Source: Bigelowiella natans CCMP2755
Taxonomy: Eukaryota > Cercozoa > Chlorarachniophyceae
Assembly (NCBI GenBank): GCA_000320545.1
Contig: ADNK01000966.1
Span: 1 to 64,000, forward strand
Direction of reading: 5' to 3'
Length of the DNA stretch: 64,000 nucleotides
The position numbers were made by a program, and so were the translations under genes. The notes beneath the pieces are model-generated. The model saw only the letters and a program-made list of their open reading frames with translations. It was not told where the DNA came from and made no database searches. The first letter of the stretch is position 1. Every line of letters starts with the position of its first letter. Positions 42,595 through 54,270 of this stretch are shown here, piece after piece.

Positions 42595-43615
42595 CGTAGT
42601 CATACAGTCCGACAGCACTTCCAAACAAAATACTGTCTCACCATCACCATCGTCATCAAAATATCTCTCCTTTTAGCATAATAATGTGTGACCTTGACGA
42701 TGTATTCCGACTTCGACTTGTGAACGAGGAGATTCATGGTCTTGAGGTCTCTATGAAGTATGTTCTGCTCGTGTGCAAAGCACATTCCACGAGCCGCGTC
42801 CAATGCGAACTAAGATGAGAATAAACAGATGATGATGATAACGAAAGCGATTATGGTAACGGTACTACAGTAAAACTAGCAAACAAATGCTATCCTCCTG
42901 GGATGTATTGCTTGACAGAAACGAGAATCATAAGCTTTCCTCTCCCCGTCTCTCATTTTTTGCTTTTGGCCGTGTTCATCATTCGTTCGCTCCGGTAAGT
43001 GCGCCCTCTTCCCCAACCCTTGAGCAACGGAAAATCTACTCCCCAGTGTCATCATCGCGACGGCGATCAATGAGAATATAATGTATATATATATATATAT
43101 ATATATTATCAATATGTATACATATATCGCCGACAATATCAACCCTGAAACCCCATCAAAACAACATTCGCAGCTTTTTACTGCTCGTACTAATACTTTC
43201 AGCCTTGTCGCCCAAGAGAGATCCACAGATTTTGACTTGAGGACGTGCAAGAGGGACTATCAATATCACCATACCGAAAACAAGCCACAGAACAAAACAG
43301 AAATGCGGTCAACATTTCTTCATATAGTGCCCGATGCATGCATGTATCTGCCAGTAGTATGGGGGTCGCGTCCATTGGGGGGGGGGGGGGGGGTTAGGAA
43401 AAGAAAAAAGAGAACGAATGCAAATGAGATATACCTTATGATTACAATATTCGAACACGATGAAGAAGTCTGGAGGGGAGAGGCACACGCCAAGAAATTT
43501 GACAATATTCGGGTGGTGTAGCTGACAGTAGAGAAAAGCTTCCTTGCTGTGTAGGTTGGGAGGGAGTGGGAGGGTGGGGAGGGTGGGGGCAGTTGAATGT
43601 TGGTTGAAAAGAACG

Positions 43616-43673
<58 letters not shown>

Positions 43674-46423
43674 GAGCACAATAGTAATCTAACGATAGAG
43701 AATAGCATATGAAGCCTCTTCTCAGCTAGACGTTTGCTACCTGAAATCCAGCACCGTTTCGAGGGTGAAAGGTTTCAAATCATAGCTTTTCAGTACTACT
43801 GGCGTCCCTCGGTACGAAGTCCGGAATATGCGTGATGTGGCCCTGAGATAGTTCATGCACGACGCATGGATGCTGAGAGATCAATCATTTACTTGTTCGA
43901 GCTACAAAGCAACACAAAAGTCACACCGTCTCTGCATCGATGGGGGCAGCGCTACACTACACAACAGGTCTTATCAACAGTCGGCACCAACGTATATACG
44001 CGTCGGCGGGATACAACAACTTGTGGAGGAGGGAAAAGGGGGCATTCCGATGATGATCTGCGTTGGTGGTACCGACCCTGATGCTACGGCGAAGTGCCTT
44101 TGGTCTAAAGAGGTGAAGTCGAGAATGGGGACTTGAGCACGCAGAGCCCCGTGGATTTCAGCTTGTGTCGCGTTCGGCATGAAGTTCAAGAACGACTCCT
44201 TCCTCCGCCCGAGCCTACGAGATCAAAGACATGAAGCGGAAGAACGGAGATTATTGCGAAACCCAGCCTACAAAAGTACAGCGCGAAATGTACTGCTACT
44301 GTTACTGCGTCAGCAGTAGCAGCAGCAGCAACAGAAGAAGACGGAGCATCACAAAACACCCACTGACCCTTTGATTTGGTCCCCAATCGTCCGCCAAAAT
44401 TGAGAATCAGATAAGAGCACAAAGTACAGCAAAAACGGGAATACGAGGAAATACACGCCGTCTGCTAGCCAACGTATCATGAATATTGTCGTAGGGCCGC
44501 TGCTGGTGGTGGTACTGCTGTCGATTCCCAGCTCTCGGTTCATCATCTCCTCCCTTTCGGATAAGATGTAAAGGATCTGCTGCATGATCAGATACCCTAG
44601 AATGGAGCAGATGGCGGAGATAAAGAAGAAAGAAGAGAGGAAAGGAGACGAAAGAAAAAAACAATAAATCAACGGGATCGTTTGAGATCTGAAGAACGGA
44701 TATTCGTTAGCAGCTCCATGAAACACTATGGGTCATCATCGCATATTGCTACGCTTTATATCACCATACCCATGAATACGGCGAAAGCGACCCCAAATCT
44801 GCCTGAGATTTTACGCGAGGAGAGCAAAGCATACAGGCAAATGACGATCCACACTGCGGTGAGGAATATGTCCGTCCCCGCGATGAACACAATGGCCCAT
44901 CTGTAGCTGGAGAAGTAATAGCAACACCGCGAGAAGACAACCACCACGCCGAGAAACAACGACCCGAACATGGATCTTGCGAATGCTGCATAACCCATTT
45001 CCCACTGAAAGAATTTTTGTATTTTGATGACGATACCAATCAGCAATTGAATGATGTGAATACGCAAAAAATGAAGTGGTTATTAGATTAAGGTGATACA
45101 CACCCAAACACATCCCTTGTTTCATCAACATAATCACATGATCGCGTATGATATTACCTGCACCAAGTAGAGGGATACAAAACCGCACAGGAAGACACGG
45201 AAACCCGCAGTTCCCGCTACAAGAGACAGCCGCAGCCAAAAAGCACAAGAAGCGATGATAGGCTGATAACAGAGAAAAAGTTACATATTTCAAGCATTTT
45301 TGGGAAATTCTCGCATTAACATAGAACGCATATTGGGATCAACAATCACCAGGACCGTATCATGATTAATGCTGGAGTCTTATTCATTCATACGTAGCTG
45401 CAGCAACTACCTGGCCATCGCTAAAATTCGACGCACAAAAGAGCGCGAGTACGAATTCCAAGAAATAAGCAACAAGAACCCCGTACATGAAGTTGCGGTA
45501 TGTCGGTAATGTCACCCATTTTGCTGCTGCATTCCGGTTCCTTCTTTGGCTGTTCGGGGAGACGTCTCCATCATTTCCATTGCTACCTATTGAGGGCCTC
45601 CTACTCTGGCGTGCTACTACCGTTTCGAAACCGAGGATGCAAGCCATAAGAATCACCGGGATGAAGGCGAACGGACGCCATCGCCTGACACAAACACACA
45701 CGCACGCACGCACACGCACGCACATGATCAGTTGTTTTTGCATTTTTCGCGGTCCATGCCCATATAGAACCTACCCGTGTGATCGCCACTTCCGGTGTGT
45801 CATTTCCGCAATGACTCTCTTGGACGCCGTTTCCTCCTCGACGCACGTTGACCTTTAGTGTTGCGTAAATATGCCTTTTATTCGAGTCATTTCTGAATTT
45901 GGAATTCACCCGTGGAACATGTTCTTACAAATCCTTATTCCTCGTCTTCTTACCGTGTTGTCGATGTGGAAGATTTGGAGGAGCATTTTCGGGTCGCCGG
46001 GGGAGGTGAACGAATGAACGCTGTAAATATGCGCCACCCCTTAGTTTTGTGTTTACGAGGAGAACCTGACAACGATGGTTCGGATGCTGCAAGGTCTACT
46101 GTCCCGTTCTTCTTCGTCGTCGCCCTGGTGGTTGTTGTCTCGTTGAGGCGGGAGTTTCTCCAAGAATCCGTATACTCATCTGCCATGCGGCTGAATTTGA
46201 AAATCCCCCTCAGCATATGGGCACGATTTGCGCTTCCGTCCATGGGCAAGATGGAAGTGGTGATCAGTGATACCTAAACATTTGATATGTTTACCAACCC
46301 ATGCAGATTCGACGGAGGACACAAAAGTTTGCTCACCAGCAGCACGCTGACCACAGGGAGGCATCTTTGGCGAAGGGCGCTCACAGAGGCACGCGAATGG
46401 ATGAGGGGTGTAGTCGCCATCAT
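41394..46423 (-). CDS. Seven-transmembrane receptor-like protein fused to a C-terminal TKL-type kinase
   Basis: Sixteen exons with exact phase closure give 798 aa: 46423-46337, 46273-45954, 45852-45775, 45684-45411, 45262-45158, 45004-44770, 44596-44368, 44214-44077, 43842-43741, 43546-43435, 43256-43197, 42809-42693, 42446-42372, 42155-42105, 41953-41711 and 41564-41394. The ATG follows an in-frame TAG. Residues 21-40 form a signal sequence or anchor (CLPVVSVLLVSLITTSILPM). About 120 polar residues follow, then seven hydrophobic helices between about 165 and 430, including FAFIPVILMACILGF, FLGVVVVFS, IFLTAVWIVICLYALL and FLVFPFLLYFVLL. The kinase (about 468-760) keeps the ATP-site Lys (TPVVLKSYDL), alpha-C Glu (SKEAFLYCQLHHPNIV), HRDLKTMN, CDFGSSR, GTIAYMAPELL and DVFSFGYVMWEIL. 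The glycine loop is relaxed (VASGATSRIFR). It probably signals from a membrane with the kinase in the cytosol. Confidence 0.88.
42478..42596. repeat. (CT)n-(CA)n-(GT)n microsatellite cluster in an intron
   Basis: CT, CA and GT runs follow one another within the intron between the HRDLK and DFG exons of the 7TM-kinase. Further (TA)n runs in other introns of the gene are at 43082-43107 and 43619-43668, and a poly-G tract is at 43378-43394. Confidence 0.95.
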
Positions 46424-47594
46424 CTACGCGTGCTCCAGCAGCAGTTGCTCGGAGCTCCTCCTTCCCCCTTTCGGTTGTGCTGTGTGGGTTGTTGATCCGG
46501 CTGGTAATTCAGACGACAGTCGTCGTCCTCCCCGTCATACTCTAGTTGGGATCTATCTACTGGGGAATACTTCTGCTTCTATCGGGTCAATTCGGGCCCA
46601 AATTCGACCTATTTCTCACAAATTAGTCATCATCTTTTGGAATTTCGCCGAAGGCAGCAGCCCGGTGGAAGTTCCATCGCTTCTTTTCCAAAAAAGCAGA
46701 GGAAATCCGGGTCGGCGGCTTGGAGCTGAGCAGCTGGTTTGAGAAAGATCAGTCCTTCTCGGCTTTTTGGTAGTCCTTCTCGGCTACATAGAGGCACATC
46801 ATCATGACACTCACTGATTTCGTAGCATTTTAGGGTTCTCATTTTCAGACCCAGTTTTGAAACTAAAAGAAATCTTGGGCAGGGGATCCATACTGAAAAA
46901 ACGTTGAAGAGGCATTATAATTAGTTTAATGCATGACAATTCTAATGATCTTTGTACGGTGAATCTCTTTTGAAGGATGGGACTCGAGTTTTGTTTTGTT
47001 GTGCGTGAAATTAATTTTAAGTCGTAAGGGAGAAATATACTCTATTTTTGAGTTTGAGGGACCTTCCCGCTCCCACTTTTAGTGAAGGTCTCCCGTCTCC
47101 CACCAAAATTGTCGCGCGGTTCTTCTTTCTTCTCAGCATCTCTCCCCATCCATCCTCTGATCAAATCAACTCGACAAAGGACGTATTTCAATTATTTTTA
47201 ACTTTAGGAAGGGATTGAGGGAGAAGGACGGGCGATTTTCGCTTTTGAGGCCTGAGTGCTTTGCTTACACTGCAAATCTTTCTGAAGAAGACCACGATTG
47301 CGTGATCCAAGAAAATTTGAGATTCTCCCCTTTTAGTTAAAGCTTCATCTGCCGCGCGACGAGTGCGAGGTAGTCTATGAAAATAATTAGTTCCGTAGTG
47401 ATAATAGGATCCATATTGTGACTAATTATGTGAAAATGAACGAAAGAGGTTATGGTTGAATGGTCTTCGGAAAGAAATTCATCCTTAATATGCAAGTGTC
47501 TTCCCATTGCATTCTTCCTCCTCTATAGCCTAGCGAGACCCGTCTCCTTTTACTTACGACCTTTGTATCCCATCCTACTTATTCAGAAGCTTGC
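46424..47594. promoter_or_regulatory. Divergent intergenic region of the 7TM-kinase and G3BP genes
   Basis: About 1.2 kb lies between two divergent start codons. It contains a duplicated word GTCCTTCTCGGCT (about 46752 and 46773) and AT-rich patches but no recognisable gene. No named promoter element can be assigned, and island-type composition is absent. Confidence 0.4.
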
Positions 47595-49664
47595 ATGACC
47601 TCGGATAAGGTTGCAGACCGGGAAGTGGACATATCTCTTGTGGCAAATCGATTTGCTTGCGTCTACTATGAGGAACTCCATAAAGACCCGAAGAGAACTC
47701 ATCAGTTTTACACGAGTGATTCAAGGTTCACAAGGAGGACTGAGAATGAGGATTTGAAGATCGCCAAGGGGCAGAAGGTGATGCATTTACAAACTAGAAT
47801 TTGGAAGCATCGGTCTTCAGAGGCGTTTCTCATTTTTGTCTTGTTCGCACCAAAATCATAACATGGGAATCTGTTGTAGGAGATTTACAAGATCCTAGAG
47901 ACTACCAGGTTTGTACACACATAAAAATCACGAAAACGATAATTGTGACGAAAACGATAATTGTGGTTTTTTTTAACCGAAATCACTTCGACGGCTTACA
48001 TGAATCATTAAAAAAAATTCTCATTTATTTGGACGATTCTCTCAGTTACGACAAGATTCATGTCGACCATGTTGATTCTCAAGAGGCGCCTAACAATGGA
48101 GTGCTGATTATTGTGACCGGTACTTCCAATTGTTCAAGTTGTCTGAATTAATTACTGAGATCTGCTAATTTTTATGTGACAGGTCAAATGAAACGGAGAG
48201 AATGCCCGTACATGGAGGATTTCGTACAGACATTCTTCCTCGGCTCTCAGGAAAGACTGAATGATGGTAAGACTGAATGATGGCAGTGCCTTACATATGT
48301 ACTTAAATACGTACTAGAGACACTTTAGTGGAGCTGCGGACGATTTAGTAAAGAGCAAAATGAGGAGAATTACTTTGAAGAACTCAGGGATGTTATGAAT
48401 GGTATTTCAGGTAAACCAAGGTTCTATGTCTGCAACGATATGCTGCAATTTATCTCTCGCGAGAAGCACAGTGTGAAGAAACCTTCCCAGGAAGTCAAGG
48501 AGCTTGCCTCTGGCAAAACCAATGAAGCAACGCAAAAGAAGGCTAGCAGCGCCCCTGAAGTTGCTCCAAAGGCGGAAAATACTGAACCCAAGAAGGAGCA
48601 GCAACAGCAAGCGCATCAGGTGGAGCTCGAATATAAGGTGAAAGCCGAGGTCGTAGCTAATGAAAAGAAGGGACCACAAGTGAAGCGCAGTGCAGTCAAG
48701 AACAAGAAAGGGAAGAAAGCAGCAAAAGGAGCATCTGAAGAAAATTCTGTGCCATCTGAGAGCACACCCGAAGTGAACAAGAGTACTGAAACTTCCACCG
48801 TGAAGAAGAATGCTCAGAAAGTTCAGAATATCACTTCCAACGGCCATGCAGAGGAATCTGGAACTGAAGTTGGTGCAGGGGAATCAAAGGCAGCAAACGA
48901 GGTTTCAGCACCAGGCAAAGGAGCTGGCTGGAAAACTTGGGCTGAACGTTTTAAATCTGCCGTGCCTCAGATTGAACCATCTGCTGCTGCTCTCCAGGAT
49001 GGGCAAACGAAAGCGAGTGCCTCGGAAAAAACAACAAAAACTTCAGACAAACAGAACAACGAAGCAAGAAAACTTGAAGAAAGCGGTGTGAGTCCAGCGG
49101 AGGGACAATCTGGGCCTTCGATCGCAACAAGAGGTAGAGGCAAAAAAGGTGGCCGTGGCGGGAAATCAGGGCGCTATATTTACAACGATCCCGAGCAGAT
49201 TGCTAAGACTTTGTACGTCAACAATCTTCCTTCGTGCGACAAAGCTGATATTGAGGCGAAATTCGGCGAGTTTGGAAAAATCGTGAGCATTGAGCGTCCT
49301 CATCTTGTTTACTGCTTCGTGCACTACCAGGAGAGAGAAGCTGTGGAGGCTGCTCTCAAGGCACGGCCTATCAAACTCGGCGGAGAGGAACTCAAAGTGG
49401 ATAAGAGGAGACCAAGTAACAGAAATAAGGGGCCTGACGCAAGCCGATCCCGTGGTGGCAGAGCAAGAGGCGGGAGGTATCGTCATGCTGGAAGGGGTGG
49501 CGACCCAAAGGTCCGATAAGAAATATTTTGCACCTGATTCAAATATCACTAAAAAGCAGATTATTTTTCAAAATCTGAAGTACTTAAATCTGTTGTTGTT
49601 GTAGCGCTCGGACTCTGGCGTAAAGCGTGGGGGCAAAGGAAGGGGTGGGAGAGCTCATATGTGA
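47595..49664 (+). CDS. G3BP-like RNA-binding protein (NTF2 + RRM + RGG)
   Basis: Six exons with closed phases encode 509 aa: 47595-47777, 47880-47908, 48046-48119, 48183-48266, 48411-49510 and 49605-49664. The N-terminal NTF2-like domain (about 1-140) has VANRFACVYYEELHKDP, GVLIIVTGQMKRRE, FVQTFFLGSQER and RFYVCNDMLQF. A long Lys/Glu/Ala/Ser-rich disordered stretch follows, with a GWKTWAERFK patch. The RRM (about 415-485) has RNP2 LYVNNLP and RNP1-like YCFVHYQ. An Arg/Gly tail (RSRGGRARGGR, RGGKGRGGRAHM) ends it. The order NTF2-acidic/basic linker-RRM-RGG is that of G3BP, the stress-granule nucleator that binds mRNA in the cytoplasm. The last exon is required for the full RGG tail; unspliced reading stops after VR. 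Confidence 0.92.
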
Positions 49665-49859
49665 TGCAGTATAAAATCTTCAAATAATTATTCGTTCCGA
49701 CAGGAAGAATTATACAGTGAATAGATAGACAAGTATGTACGAGATTCTAGAACGACATGTTTCATGGTCATGACAATTACTTGCCAGTTGACCTGCACTT
49801 GTTTCCGATAGTTAATTACTAAACACGTAGCGTGCAAAACGTGTGGATCTATTTTTAAT

Positions 49860-50440
49860 TGTTTGTTGCCAGTGACGTGCAGAAACATGTGCACGTGATG
49901 CGCGCGCGCGATGTTGTTGCAGTCATTGAAAACTTCCGCCTCGGCACGCTAGCATGCAGAGACAAATTTGGGAAAAAGAATTGTGTGAAAATTCCGTCTG
50001 GCTAGCTGGAATCGAACCCGCAAACCCGCCACATGCGCGCGGTTTGAACTAGCTGTGTAATTGGCATGTCTGTTATTTTGGACGCGATACGACGAGCATC
50101 TAGGCGTGCTAGCGTGCGGTATCGCAGCGCAATTAATGTTGGGATGTAATGCATCCAACGTGCGATACGTTGCATGCAAGTGTTGGCGCTGGTGCGCGGC
50201 TCGATGCAGACGACAACGCAATGTTGTGAATAATTGCCTCGACATGTCAACCATGTGCATTGTATGCGAGACGCATGACTTTGAATTGCATGGATGTCAT
50301 CATTCATCCACGCACCTGGTTGCATGCCTAGAGTCATCGATCCATCTAAAATTCATGTCGTCCATTGCACGTACAGCTGCTTCGATCATTCTTTATTTGC
50401 TAAACAATTTGTTGTTTGACTGTGCATAGTGCATTTCACA
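49860..50440. other. CATG/TGCA-rich island between convergent 3' ends
   Basis: It lies between the G3BP stop (49664) and the ankyrin gene stop (50479). It is rich in GCATGC, GCGCGC, CGTGCA and ATGCAT words. It contains a tRNA-like segment, noted separately. Confidence 0.6.
49995..50060 (-). other. tRNA-derived-looking segment with a B-box
   Basis: Read on the minus strand, the segment runs CAGCTAG TTCAAACC, then a GC-rich middle, then GCGGGTTCGATTCCAGCTAG. The stretch GGTTCGATTCC matches the RNA polymerase III B-box consensus exactly. The 7-nt word CAGCTAG flanks both sides. No full cloverleaf with anticodon arm and paired acceptor stem can be drawn, so it is not an intact tRNA. Confidence 0.35.
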
Positions 50441-50478
50441 TTTCACAATTTACTCCCGCTCAATAAAATATAGGTTCG

Positions 50479-51807
50479 TTATCTAGTGCCTCCACGTTTC
50501 CTAGCGTACCTAAAAACAAACATTAAGATATCTTTCAGGAGATGGCGGTAAAGAGGACATTCACAGCGACTTAGTCGTGTAATATTCAACACTCCAGAAT
50601 CTTACTGCGAAACAATAGCAACTTACTTTGCGACATCATTATAGCTAAACTTCATGGCGTAGAACAAACCTAAAACATTTTATTTTAAATCTACAATGCA
50701 GAACGAATTTCTGTAAACTGTAGTCCTGATGTAATTGTCTACGCACCACTGTTCGCGTGCTGATTGCGATGGTTGATATTGGCACCTAATATCCGATATT
50801 CCACATTGTTGATTATAAGGTTTAATTCTTTTCTCTCTTATCTATCCAAATGCAGATCGAAGCGTTTCATTTAGTCTTTGAGTGGATTTTCGTTGAAGTT
50901 GTAACATGCGCAATGCCAACACATAAAGATATCGTGTTGTGTGTGTATATGTGTGTGTTCGAATTCTCAGCATTCGCACCAGCTTCCACTAGGGCCTCCG
51001 CAACCTATTGGCATTTAGAATTGACGGTTAAATAAAATGTCATCTCCCATGGTTGGGTGGGAGAACCCCAAGATGATCTCTCAACTACCTTCTTGTGTCC
51101 ATTTTGGCACGCGAGAATGAATGCACTGTTTCCAGTCGCATCTTCAGAGTCTACATCCACCTTCATTAGGAAAGCAAACATCCCATTAGATTAAAACAGA
51201 AAATCATTTGCGGCGAAACAAGGTCAACCGTGCCACTCTTCAGAATCTTCCTGATCTCCTTGATTCTTCCATGCCTGTAACAACAACAACAACCACAACA
51301 GACGAACCCTTCATGCTACCAGTAGAAATAGGAAAACGGATACAACAACAACAACAACAACAACAAAGAAGCTACCGTGCATATGAGAGAAACTGTTCAA
51401 TTTGAGACTCGTCCTCATGCAGCGGTTGCACTTTCCGCACTTTGTTGATTTTGGATTTACGCTTCGTAGAGCTTCGACTCGACTGCGCAGAACAACGACA
51501 CCAACATCACAACATGAACACCATCATCATCAACAACAACAACAGCGACAGAAGAGCGAGACTATTTCATATTCCTTCGCCTAGTGCCATCATCCGCGCG
51601 GAACCACATGATCATTGTCACCATAACTCGCAATGCGTCATCAAAGCATCTGCCATCAGGCCTGCTAGAGATTAGCTACCAATGAGTAGACTATGACCTT
51701 CTTCTCCCCTCTCCTCCTACTTGCTGCCAGAACCTTCCTTCGGAAGCTCTGATGGGGGTACGCATGGATGGTGATAAGAGATATTGCTTTGTGATACTCA
51801 TTTACAA

Positions 51808-51845
<38 letters not shown>

Positions 51846-52842
51846 AATGGTGATCATTCGATTAAAGACCCTCGCAGTAGCCTGGGAGGGGTAAGCAGGC
51901 CCGAGGTCATCTGAGTCGTCATTGTTGTTATCACGGCTCTGGTGATTTCTCTTTACTTCACTTTTCGGGCTCTTGGTTAAAGGTCTCCGGAAACGATTGC
52001 TGCTTCTCCCTACTACGGCGTGCCTGCTGCTGCTGCTGCTCTCCCTTCCCGAGGCCGGTTTCTGAATTATTTCAAACAAACTGTTACAACAAGACAACCT
52101 GTTCGCCGTGCTTGGATTGTAGGAAAATGATTCCTCTCTCCTTCTTCTTCTTCTCCTTCTTCTTCTTCTTTTTCGAACGCCACCTACCTGCTGCATCCTT
52201 AGTAGCTTGCTGTTCCGTTTCTCCAGTCTTCTCTTGGGGGTGACCTGTTTCTTTGTTTTTCTCTTGGGGGTGAACTGCTTCTTCTTCTTCTTCTGCAGTG
52301 TCGGAGAGTCTTTACGTGGCGGAGACCGCATCTTGGGGCCGCTTGGACGAGGCTCTGAGGGGGGGACCGGGACGATCGTGGGCTTCTCTACCCCCCCTTG
52401 ATTTGTCAAGTTTTCTTCTTGTTGGACAGGGAGAGGAGCTGGGCTACTACTGGCTCTTGGAGTCAAGAATGAGTTCAGCACCTGCTTTATATTTCACGAA
52501 TCAGGCCTTCTTGGAACGGATTGTTCGTAGAACACGACATCTTGGGGAATCGACGACCTTCCATGTTCTCCCAAAGAAGCTATTCGTTTGGGCATCTTCA
52601 TCCTCCTCCTTCACCCTATCAGGTGGGGAGGAGAACGGTATTGGCGTCCCCCCCCCAACCACTACGGTAGCCTGTACATTCTTGTCCGCAGCACCAGATG
52701 AAGGTGGCCTGATATTAACCCCTTTTAAGTTATTCTCAGGAGGATGAAGACAAGTGTTGGTCTTTGGGGAAGGATGAGAACGTTATCATCACGTACTGTA
52801 ATGCAGAGGTAGTGGACTCCGAAGGGCCTCCTGAGCATTCAT
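50479..52842 (-). CDS. Ankyrin-repeat protein with basic Ser/Pro-rich N-terminus
   Basis: Exons in phase at the 5' end: 52842-52797, 52721-52558 and 52481-52188. The 3' exons in phase are 51482-51376, 51274-51229, 51160-51089, 51004-50980, 50785-50747, 50669-50627 and 50509-50479. In between, an exon starting KPASGRE (near 52063) is likely, and others are possible. The N-terminal third is rich in Lys, Pro and Ser with poly-Lys patches, so nuclear localisation is plausible. The C-terminus has three ankyrin-type repeats: SQIEQFLSYARHGRIKEI; DATGNSAFILACQNGHKK; ALVEAGANINHRN and GLFYAMKFSYNDVAKY. Ankyrin repeats bind other proteins; the partner is unknown. The start codon is only about 110 bp from the stop of the upstream PDZ gene. 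Confidence 0.8.
51810..51843. repeat. (ATG)n triplet run
   Basis: ATG/GAT triplet run within the ankyrin gene's intronic or linker region. Confidence 0.9.
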
Positions 52843-52951
52843 ACAACAACTAGCAATGAGTCGTGCGCATATGCCAACGAACGCTCCGCCCCACCATTTC
52901 AGCAAATTTACTTTTCATACGCCAAGGCGTACTGCTGAATTAACTAGAATT

Positions 52952-53559
52952 TCACATCCGGGGTTGGTTGTAATTTATAACACATTGCCAACGCGTCCCC
53001 GCACAATTCCCAAATATGAAAATCCAATCACAAATGCAGCTCGACGATGTTGTCGCTAATGGAAAGTTCTTCTGATTTGTACCACCTGGGAGAGCAGCTT
53101 TTGGATCACCTATCGTACTCACTCTCTGCCAGGATATCATCACAGCATTATTTCGCAATACTAGTCTTCATTCACTCTGGTTGACAAAGATCGCAATTTT
53201 TCATGGTTGGAACCCCCCCCCCCCTCTCTCTTTCGAATTATAGCAGTAACATTCAGAAAGGAAAACAATTACCATTACAGACTCAGTCTGCCAGCTATTT
53301 CGATCGTGGCGACGATTCTGATCTCTACGACCATTCTCATTACCGGATGCTACCTGTGCAGATATGAAGAGAATTTGATACACTATTAGCAGCAGTGATG
53401 CGTGTGACAGGTGTCGTTGTCTTCCAAGGAGACCTCGAAGGTCATTTGAAACGTCGGCCCTGCCTTCCTAGCCTTCGTCAGGAGAGTTCGCAGCGACTTG
53501 GAGTCAGTGACGGCCTTCGTTGGAAAGCGCGGTTAATTGAATGGCCAAGCAAGAATGAT

Positions 53560-53590
<31 letters not shown>

Positions 53591-54166
53591 TTTTCATGAA
53601 CGGTGCAACATCTCTGTGAGTAGTCTGATGCGGTCTCTTCTTCTTCATCATCATCTTCTTCTTCTTCTTCCTCCTCCTCCTCCTCCTTCCTACTACCGTG
53701 TCGTTAATGCTCAAGAACCTCCATCCTATTTGAGCGCCACTCTTGTAGGCCTGGGGGATAGATATATGCAGAAAAGCAACAAGGAGCAGCGATGATTTCA
53801 TACGAAACCCGAATCTTCTGGGCAAGAGGACACCATAGAATTCTCTTTCTTACCATTCCGTTCCTGGAAAGCTTTGTGATGACAAGACTCTTATGATTGA
53901 CTCCTAATGGGCTGCAATTCACAGTAAAATGTCATTTCCTTCATTAGAAGCGACGTACATGACAGTCAAATGGTTGGGTCACCACCCTTGAGAATCCATG
54001 ACGATCGTCTTCTCTTCCTGATTAAAACATCGAGTCGAATGACGACGGGAATTGGTGGACGTTTGTGCTATGATATCTGCAGGCGCTGTCGCTGTCAGTT
54101 CTATTACCTTTACTTTTTGAGCCTCCCTACTCTCGTCCTTGTTGCCTTTACTGAAATAGTCAACAC

Positions 54167-54198
<32 letters not shown>

Positions 54199-54270
54199 CC
54201 ATCATCATCGGCCTTCTCCGAGGAAAAAGGTCGGAACCTTCCCCATTGTACTCGAAGAAGATGGTGCAAC
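52952..54270 (-). CDS. PDZ-domain protein, 3' part of gene
   Basis: Exons with matching phases: the exon ending at 54108 (SKGNKDESREAQKVK), 54017-53983, 53911-53854, 53751-53698, 53514-53434, 53353-53279 and the terminal exon 53125-52952. Four of them assemble a complete PDZ fold: TIVMDSQGCPLGVN, KSLVITKLSRNGMAYKSG, AQIGWRFLSINDT, AVTDSKSLRTLLTKARKAG and TFQMTFEV. The carboxylate-binding loop is PLGV in place of GLGF. Asp/Gly-rich sequence encoded by an ATC-type repeat precedes it. The tail is Arg/Asn-rich and then unstructured. PDZ domains bind C-termini or lipids as scaffolds. Upstream exons are not resolved, and the gene may extend past 56 kb. Confidence 0.72.

Noticed and set aside
46741-46795. 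CTTCTCGGCTTTTTGG resembles the 5' end of U2 snRNA.
   Set aside because: The branch-point recognition region and following U2 sequence are absent, and the match is part of a short local duplication.
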